This document shows positions 59,229 through 64,000 of a DNA stretch of 64,000 nucleotides, piece after piece. The position numbers were made by a program, and so were the translations under genes. Origin of the DNA: Fischerella sp. PCC 9431. Lineage in GTDB: Bacteria; Cyanobacteriota; Cyanobacteriia; Cyanobacteriales; Nostocaceae. The stretch is from assembly GCF_000447295.1 (NCBI RefSeq), contig NZ_KE650771.1:2436469-2500468 (forward strand). Reading direction: 5' to 3'. Every line of letters starts with the position of its first letter. Within the stretch, counting starts at the first letter, position 1. The notes beneath the pieces are model-generated. The model saw only the letters and a list, made by a program, of their open reading frames with translations, searched no databases and was not told the origin of the DNA.

Positions 59229-62200
59229 CTACTCAATTCCCTCAATCCGATCCTCAACCTCCTGATACAACTCACGCAACTTCTCCAAATTACTCTCGCT
59301 AGTCTCCCAATAACCACGTCCATTCACTTCCAACAAAGTCGTTACAATCTTGCGGAAAGAATGGGGGTTCATGTTCATCAACCGCTTTTGCATCTCTTCA
59401 TCTTGGATAAACGTGGTGTTCACATCCTCGTAAACCCAGTTATCAACAGCGCCAGCAGTTGCACTCCAACCCATAGTGTTTACCAAGCGCTTGGAGAGTT
59501 CGCGCACACCTTCGTAACCGTGAGATAACATTCCCTCGTACCATTTAGGGTTTAATAATTTAGTACGAGCATCCAAACGCACGGTTTCTGATAATGTCCG
59601 CACTTGGGCGTTGGCAGTTGTTGTATCTGCAATATAAGATGCTGGAGTTTTACCATCGCCACGCAGACTTGCCACAACTTTGGTGGGATCAGAATCGAAG
59701 TAATGAGAAACGTCAGTTAAGCTAATTTCGGAAGAGTCGAGGTTTTGGAAAGTCATCTCCGCAGTTTTGAGAGTACTTTCAAAAATTTTCCGCGATTCAT
59801 CCATCGTACCGGGGTTATCGGCACTGAAAGCAAAGGATTTGCGGTTCAAGTACATTTCCTGCAACTCTGCTTCGCTTTCCCAAGTGCTGTTTTCTACCGC
59901 CAAGTTGATGTTCGACGAATAGGAACCAGAAGCATTGGAGAAAACACGAGTTGCTGCTTGACGCAGATTTATCCCCATTTCCTCGGCTTGTTGCAAAGCA
60001 TGTTTGCGGACGTAGTTCATTTCCACGGGTTCATCTGCTTCCGCAGCCATTTTCACAGCTTGATCTAGCAGGTTCATCTGGTTGATAAATAAGTCGCGGA
60101 AAACGCCAGAACAGTTGATCACTACGTCAATTCTCGGACGTCCTAATTCTTGCAGAGGTATTAACTCTAACTTGTTGACTCGTCCCAAAGCATCGGGAAC
60201 TGGACGCGCACCCACCATCCACATGATTTGTGCTAGTGATTCCCCGTAGGTTTTGATATTATCGGTTCCCCAAAGCACAGAGGCAATGGTTTCGGGATAA
60301 TGACCACCGTTTTCAGATCTATGTCTTGCCAGTAGCCTATCGACAACGATTTTGGCTGATTGTACTGCCGCTTGTGTCGGGATAGATTGCGGGTCAAGGG
60401 CGTGTATATTTTTACCTGTTGGTAAAACATCCGGGTTACGGATCGGGTCGCCACCAGGGCCAGGTAAAACGTACTCGCCTTCTAAACCTTGGAGTAATCC
60501 ACCGAGTTCGTTGTCGGCGCAAACTTGCTGCAAGCAGAATTCTAAATACTCAAACAAAGGTTTGAGTGCAGCGGTATCAACCTTGGTGTAACCTGCTTGA
60601 TGCAGTGCTTCTACCCAAGGTTCTTTTTTGCCCATGTTAAAGAAATTCAGCTTGGAAACAAAGGAAACTCTACCCTCAGCGTCAGTTTGTTCTTGGACAA
60701 GGGCGGAAACTGCGGCGCGAGTTGCCATTGTGATGTCTTGCAGCAGTTGGACATCTTCTAAAATACCGCGATCGCTATTTTTGTAAATTTCGTCGATGTC
60801 GCGTCCTACGCTATTGGCAATAATCCGGGGTAAGCTTTGAATTTCTTCTTCTGGACGATCCAAACCAGCAATATTCACAAGAGTCGCCACTGCTTCTTCT
60901 GCACTCGGAGGTTTACCAATCACGTGCAAACCGCAAGGTAACAGCCGCGATTCTATTTCCATTAATTTCCGGTAGACCATGCCAACGATATTATCCCGGT
61001 CTTCAGCCGACATATCCTTGGCGTCGGTTTCCGGTAAATTAATATCTTTGTCCAAGTTCACCATCCGGCACTTGTCCATAATGGTGTTGACAATGGGAAT
61101 ACCGCGTCCGGTGTCTTTTAAGGTTTGGTAAGAACCAATTAAATCACTGAGTTCTTTCAAACCTTTATACAAACCAGCATTTTCCGCAGGGGGAGTTAGG
61201 TAAGAAATAGTTTCCGCGTAGCCGCGACGTTTCGCAATTGTGGCTTCGCTGGGGTTGTTGGCTGCGTAATAATACAGGTTCGGAATTGTGCCAATTAAGT
61301 TATCGGGGTAACATTCACCAGACATACCCATCTGCTTACCTGGCATAAATTCCAAGGAACCGTGTGTACCAAAGTGCAACACAGCGTCAGCTTGCCAAAT
61401 CCTTTCTAAGTAGGTGTAGTAAGCAGCAAAACCATGATGGGGACTAGCAGAACGGGAGAACAACAGCCGCATCGGATCGCCTTCGTAACCAAAGGTAGGC
61501 TGAACACCGATAAAGACGTTACCAAATTGTTTGCCGTAAATCAGCAGGTTTTGGCCATCGCTGTTCAGATGTCCTGGTGGTGGTCCCCAGTTTTCCTCTA
61601 AACGTTGGGAATAGGGGGTGAGTGCTTCATACTCAGGTACAGACATCCGATAGGCTATGTTCAGTTCCGGGCTGCTGTACTGGGCTTGAGCATCGTGGAT
61701 GACTTCTTGCATCAAGGCTTGGGCATTTTCCGGCAAGTCTTGCACATCATAGCCATTGTTTTTCAGGGCTTTCATCACCTCGTAAATGGAACCAAACACA
61801 TCTAAGTAAGCGGCGGTTCCGACATTACCTTTATCTGGGGGAAAGCTGAAAACTGTAATCGCAACTTTCTTGGTTAATTTGGGTTTACGACGCAGGTTTG
61901 CCCATTTGAAGGCCCGTTGGGCGACTGCTTCGATGCGATCTTGGAGAGCGATCGCTTTGCCTGTTGTCCCATCCCGTCCTGATAATATAATCGGCTCAAT
62001 TGCCCCATCTAATTCGGGAATGGCAATTTGCAACGCCACCTGAATCGGGTGTAAGCCTAAATCGCTATCCAACCATTCTTCGGTAGTTTGGAATACCAGT
62101 GGCAAAGCTACCATATAAGGACGATTTAAGCGCTTGAGGGCTTCAATTGCCTTGGGATGATCTTGACGCGCCGGTCCACCCACCAATGCAAAACCTGTCA

Positions 62201-63215
62201 AAGATACTACACCATCGACTAAGGCTTTTTTGGTAGTTGGTTCATAAAAATAGGCATCTACAGGTTTAGAAAAGTCTAAACCACCAGCAAATACCGGAAT
62301 TACCCGTGCGCCCATCGCTTCTAATTCCTGTACCATTGCCACGTAGTGAGCATCATCACCAGTAACTAGGTGAGTACGCTGCAAAACTAAGCCGATGCAG
62401 GGCGCTAAGGGATCTTTTAAATCTTTAGAAATATCTTTACGGCTGTTGTACCAGTTGAGATACTCTCTGACATCTTCAAACATTGTCATTGACAAAGGAT
62501 GCCAAATACCCATATCTGGGTAAACAACCGGTGCTTCGTATTGTAGAGACGCACCATGCTGCGTATCTACATTTTTCAATACATATTTATCAGCTAGCAT
62601 CAGCAAGAAGTTTTCCAGGTTTTCTGGTGAACCTCCCAGCCAATACTGAAAACTCAACATGAAATTTCTCGCATCCTGTGCTTTTTCCATTGGTAGGAAC
62701 TTCAGCACTTGGGGCAGAGTCCTTAACAACTTGAGCATCGCATCTTCAAAGCCAGCGCCGGATTTTTCCTTGCGCTTACGCATGAATTGCGAAATCGCAC
62801 TCTTAGACTGTCCCAACTGTGACATTGAGAAGCTGCCCATTTTGTTGAGGCGCATCACTTCTGGCATAGATGGGAAAACAACAGCAACATCAAGGCGATC
62901 GCGATGCGGTTGTACTGCTGCTGCTACTTTCTGAGCTAAGTCTTCAATAAAAATTAGTGAGGCGATAAATATATTGGCATTCTCGACATCTTTTTTGAAC
63001 TCCTCGTAATTTTCTGGCGAACGGAGTTCTTCAATCAAGTAGCCGCTGATTTCAATCGCCACGTTAGGATGGTTTTTGTTAATGACCCGAACCGCTTGTG
63101 ACAATGCACTCTGGTATTGGGACTCTAACACGACATAGACCACCTTAATTAAATGCCGCCCTCGCAGCTCATCAGGCGCAATATGTCTAATGGTGGACTT
63201 GACGTGGGTGAACAT
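59229..63215 (-). CDS. chlH: Magnesium chelatase subunit H
   Basis: The large, porphyrin-binding, catalytic subunit of Mg-chelatase, which inserts magnesium into protoporphyrin IX at the entry to chlorophyll synthesis together with ChlI, ChlD and GUN4. The 1328-residue sequence is a full-length family match (for example [40 protein letters not shown]-type region replaced by [55 protein letters not shown], and ending [33 protein letters not shown]). Residues about 216-225 ([11 protein letters not shown]) are encoded by an inserted REP palindrome. It is monocistronic here. Confidence 0.96.
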   Translation of the reverse strand: MFTHVKSTIRHIAPDELRGRHLIKVVYVVLESQYQSALSQAVRVINKNHPNVAIEISGYLIEELRSPENYEEFKKDVENANIFIASLIFIEDLAQKVAAAVQPHRDRLDVAVVFPSMPEVMRLNKMGSFSMSQLGQSKSAISQFMRKRKEKSGAGFEDAMLKLLRTLPQVLKFLPMEKAQDARNFMLSFQYWLGGSPENLENFLLMLADKYVLKNVDTQHGASLQYEAPVVYPDMGIWHPLSMTMFEDVREYLNWYNSRKDISKDLKDPLAPCIGLVLQRTHLVTGDDAHYVAMVQELEAMGARVIPVFAGGLDFSKPVDAYFYEPTTKKALVDGVVSLTGFALVGGPARQDHPKAIEALKRLNRPYMVALPLVFQTTEEWLDSDLGLHPIQVALQIAIPELDGAIEPIILSGRDGTTGKAIALQDRIEAVAQRAFKWANLRRKPKLTKKVAITVFSFPPDKGNVGTAAYLDVFGSIYEVMKALKNNGYDVQDLPENAQALMQEVIHDAQAQYSSPELNIAYRMSVPEYEALTPYSQRLEENWGPPPGHLNSDGQNLLIYGKQFGNVFIGVQPTFGYEGDPMRLLFSRSASPHHGFAAYYTYLERIWQADAVLHFGTHGSLEFMPGKQMGMSGECYPDNLIGTIPNLYYYAANNPSEATIAKRRGYAETISYLTPPAENAGLYKGLKELSDLIGSYQTLKDTGRGIPIVNTIMDKCRMVNLDKDINLPETDAKDMSAEDRDNIVGMVYRKLMEIESRLLPCGLHVIGKPPSAEEAVATLVNIAGLDRPEEEIQSLPRIIANSVGRDIDEIYKNSDRGILEDVQLLQDITMATRAAVSALVQEQTDAEGRVSFVSKLNFFNMGKKEPWVEALHQAGYTKVDTAALKPLFEYLEFCLQQVCADNELGGLLQGLEGEYVLPGPGGDPIRNPDVLPTGKNIHALDPQSIPTQAAVQSAKIVVDRLLARHRSENGGHYPETIASVLWGTDNIKTYGESLAQIMWMVGARPVPDALGRVNKLELIPLQELGRPRIDVVINCSGVFRDLFINQMNLLDQAVKMAAEADEPVEMNYVRKHALQQAEEMGINLRQAATRVFSNASGSYSSNINLAVENSTWESEAELQEMYLNRKSFAFSADNPGTMDESRKIFESTLKTAEMTFQNLDSSEISLTDVSHYFDSDPTKVVASLRGDGKTPASYIADTTTANAQVRTLSETVRLDARTKLLNPKWYEGMLSHGYEGVRELSKRLVNTMGWSATAGAVDNWVYEDVNTTFIQDEEMQKRLMNMNPHSFRKIVTTLLEVNGRGYWETSESNLEKLRELYQEVEDRIEGIE
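62543..62570. repeat. REP palindrome inside chlH
   Basis: GTAGAGACGCACC-AT-GCTGCGTATCTAC is a slightly decayed copy of the 28-bp element found around the RAYT gene 3.5 kb away. It is read in frame in the same orientation as in the transposase gene (NVDTQHGAS against NVETRHGAS). Confidence 0.9.
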
Positions 63216-63445
63216 GCTTCCTCGGCTCCTTTGATGCGTGTTCTCTACTCTATCGGCAATCTCAGTCTTTTTTTATCAGAAAAAGCTTACTGCATGGCGA
63301 TTTTGTCGCCTATCTGACACAAAAAGATATAAACAACGAAACATATTGTTACAGTTTTTGACGATTTTAAAAAGTATTTACTCGCAAAATATGAATTTTT
63401 GTTAATTAAATCAGAAGTTCCTTGACCGAAGCGTTGATAAAATAA

Positions 63446-63467
63446 ATAAGTCAATATATTGACTTAT
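63446..63467. promoter_or_regulatory. Palindromic operator before a toxin-antitoxin pair
   Basis: ATAAGTCAATA-TATTGACTTAT is a perfect 22-bp palindrome ending ten bases before the antitoxin ATG; flanking GTTGATAA and TTATCAAC extend the symmetry. TA antitoxins commonly bind such sites to repress their own operon. The 230 bp between it and chlH contains the chlH promoter and no gene. Confidence 0.65.
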
Positions 63468-63477
63468 CAACTCAAGT

Positions 63478-63699
63478 ATGATTAATTTGCCAGAAATTGA
63501 AGCTGCTATAAAAAAACTACCGGAAAATGATATTCGTCACCTAGCTGCTTGGCTAGAAGAATATTTGGAACAAATGTGGGATGAGCAAATCGAAACTGAC
63601 TTGGTATCAGGAAAATTAGATCGACTTATTGCAAAAGCTGAAGCCGATATTGCAGAAAATAGGGTACAAGATATAGATGAAATCCTTAACAACTCCTGA
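63478..63699 (+). CDS. Antitoxin of a ParE/RelE-type pair
   Basis: A 73-residue helical, acidic protein: LPEIEAAIKKLPENDIRHLAAWLEEYLEQMWDEQIETDLVSGKLDRLIAKAEADIAENRV. This composition and the overlap with the following RelE-like gene identify it as the cognate antitoxin; no separate DNA-binding domain is obvious. A palindromic operator lies directly before its start. Confidence 0.85.
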   Translation: MINLPEIEAAIKKLPENDIRHLAAWLEEYLEQMWDEQIETDLVSGKLDRLIAKAEADIAENRVQDIDEILNNS

Positions 63700-63934
63700 T
63701 TTTTGGGAAGCTTACGCCCGACTACCAGAGGATGTAAAGGAGCAAGCTAGAAAAGCATATAAAATTTGGCAAGAAAATCAATCTCACCCGTCTTTGCACT
63801 TTAAAAAAGTTGGCAAAAACCTTTGGTCTGCCCGTGTGAGCGGTGGATACCGTGCTTTGGCTTTAAAAAAGGGAGATGATTATTACTGGTTTTGGATAGG
63901 TAGTCATGATGAATATGACGCAGTATTGAACTAA
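63677..63934 (+). CDS. ParE/RelE-like toxin
   Basis: An 85-residue protein with the RelE/ParE fold pattern: helical N-terminus (FWEAYARLPEDVKEQARKAYKIWQENQSHPSLHFKKV), then strands LWSARVSGGYRALALKKGDDYYWFWIGSHDEYDAVL containing the basic and aromatic residues typical of these ribosome-dependent RNases or gyrase inhibitors. It overlaps the antitoxin gene by 23 bp. Both partners appear intact. Confidence 0.87.
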   Translation: MKSLTTPDFWEAYARLPEDVKEQARKAYKIWQENQSHPSLHFKKVGKNLWSARVSGGYRALALKKGDDYYWFWIGSHDEYDAVLN

Positions 63935-64000
63935 TAACTCATGATGCTCGATTTGAGCGGTTAGCAAAATATTCATCCATAGTCATGGACTCGCCAGCTG

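Overview
The window is chromosomal DNA of a cyanobacterium, most likely a heterocyst-forming, nitrogen-fixing member of the Nostocales. The evidence is psbD-psbC, psbA, ycf4 and chlH (oxygenic photosynthesis), many HIP1 octamers (GCGATCGC), heptanucleotide short tandem repeats of the kind described from heterocystous cyanobacteria (GGGCATT/GGGGATT and complements), AvaK-like PRC-barrel/DUF2382 proteins and a NifX-family protein. The genus cannot be fixed from the sequence alone.

Layout. 0-10 kb: tail of a GUN4-domain protein, the overlapping psbD-psbC pair, divergent ycf4, a lipoprotein cyclophilin, a lone ketoacyl synthase, a folate/biopterin-type transporter and a carotenoid oxygenase. 10-16 kb: glutamate dehydrogenase with a candidate NtcA box, small unknown genes, a solitary HigA and a large secreted zinc metalloprotease. 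16-25 kb: a NYN-domain protein, tRNA 2-selenouridine synthase, a JAMM protease plus MoeB/rhodanese pair, an NDH-2-like oxidoreductase and an MFS carrier. 24.5-28 kb: ureD-ureA, an unknown protein and a sequence-divergent psbA. 28-47 kb: an alpha-glucan/trehalose region (glgA, malQ, treS-maltokinase fusion, glgX, treZ, treY), interrupted by two PRC/DUF2382 stress proteins and a CBS-type histidine kinase. 48-52 kb: a NifX-like protein, a ribbon-helix-helix + TOBE/Mop fusion with two palindromes at its start, a hydrolase-fold protein lacking a full triad and an orphan ureB. 52-64 kb: accessory DNA with a truncated PIN toxin, a TdeIII-like restriction-modification pair, a Uma2 protein, a 21-bp phased tandem array, MazEF, a MITE-like palindrome, a REP-associated (RAYT) transposase among its palindromes, chlH and a RelE-like toxin-antitoxin pair.

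How the genes work together. GlgA builds glycogen. GlgX and MalQ debranch and rearrange it. TreY and TreZ turn maltodextrin ends into trehalose, while TreS plus its fused maltokinase link trehalose, maltose and maltose-1-phosphate. This is the equipment expected of a cell that switches between glycogen storage and trehalose-based drought or salt tolerance. Urease is split, with ureD-ureA near 25 kb, ureB near 52 kb and no ureC in the window.

The strongest leads are (1) a RAYT transposase gene surrounded by, and itself containing, a 28-bp palindrome that has also entered chlH in frame; (2) the RHH-Mop fusion with two palindromes about three helical turns apart over its own start; (3) a 14-copy 21-bp array that phases A-tracts every two helical turns; and (4) a D1 protein with all donor-side ligands but aromatic swaps near its cofactors.
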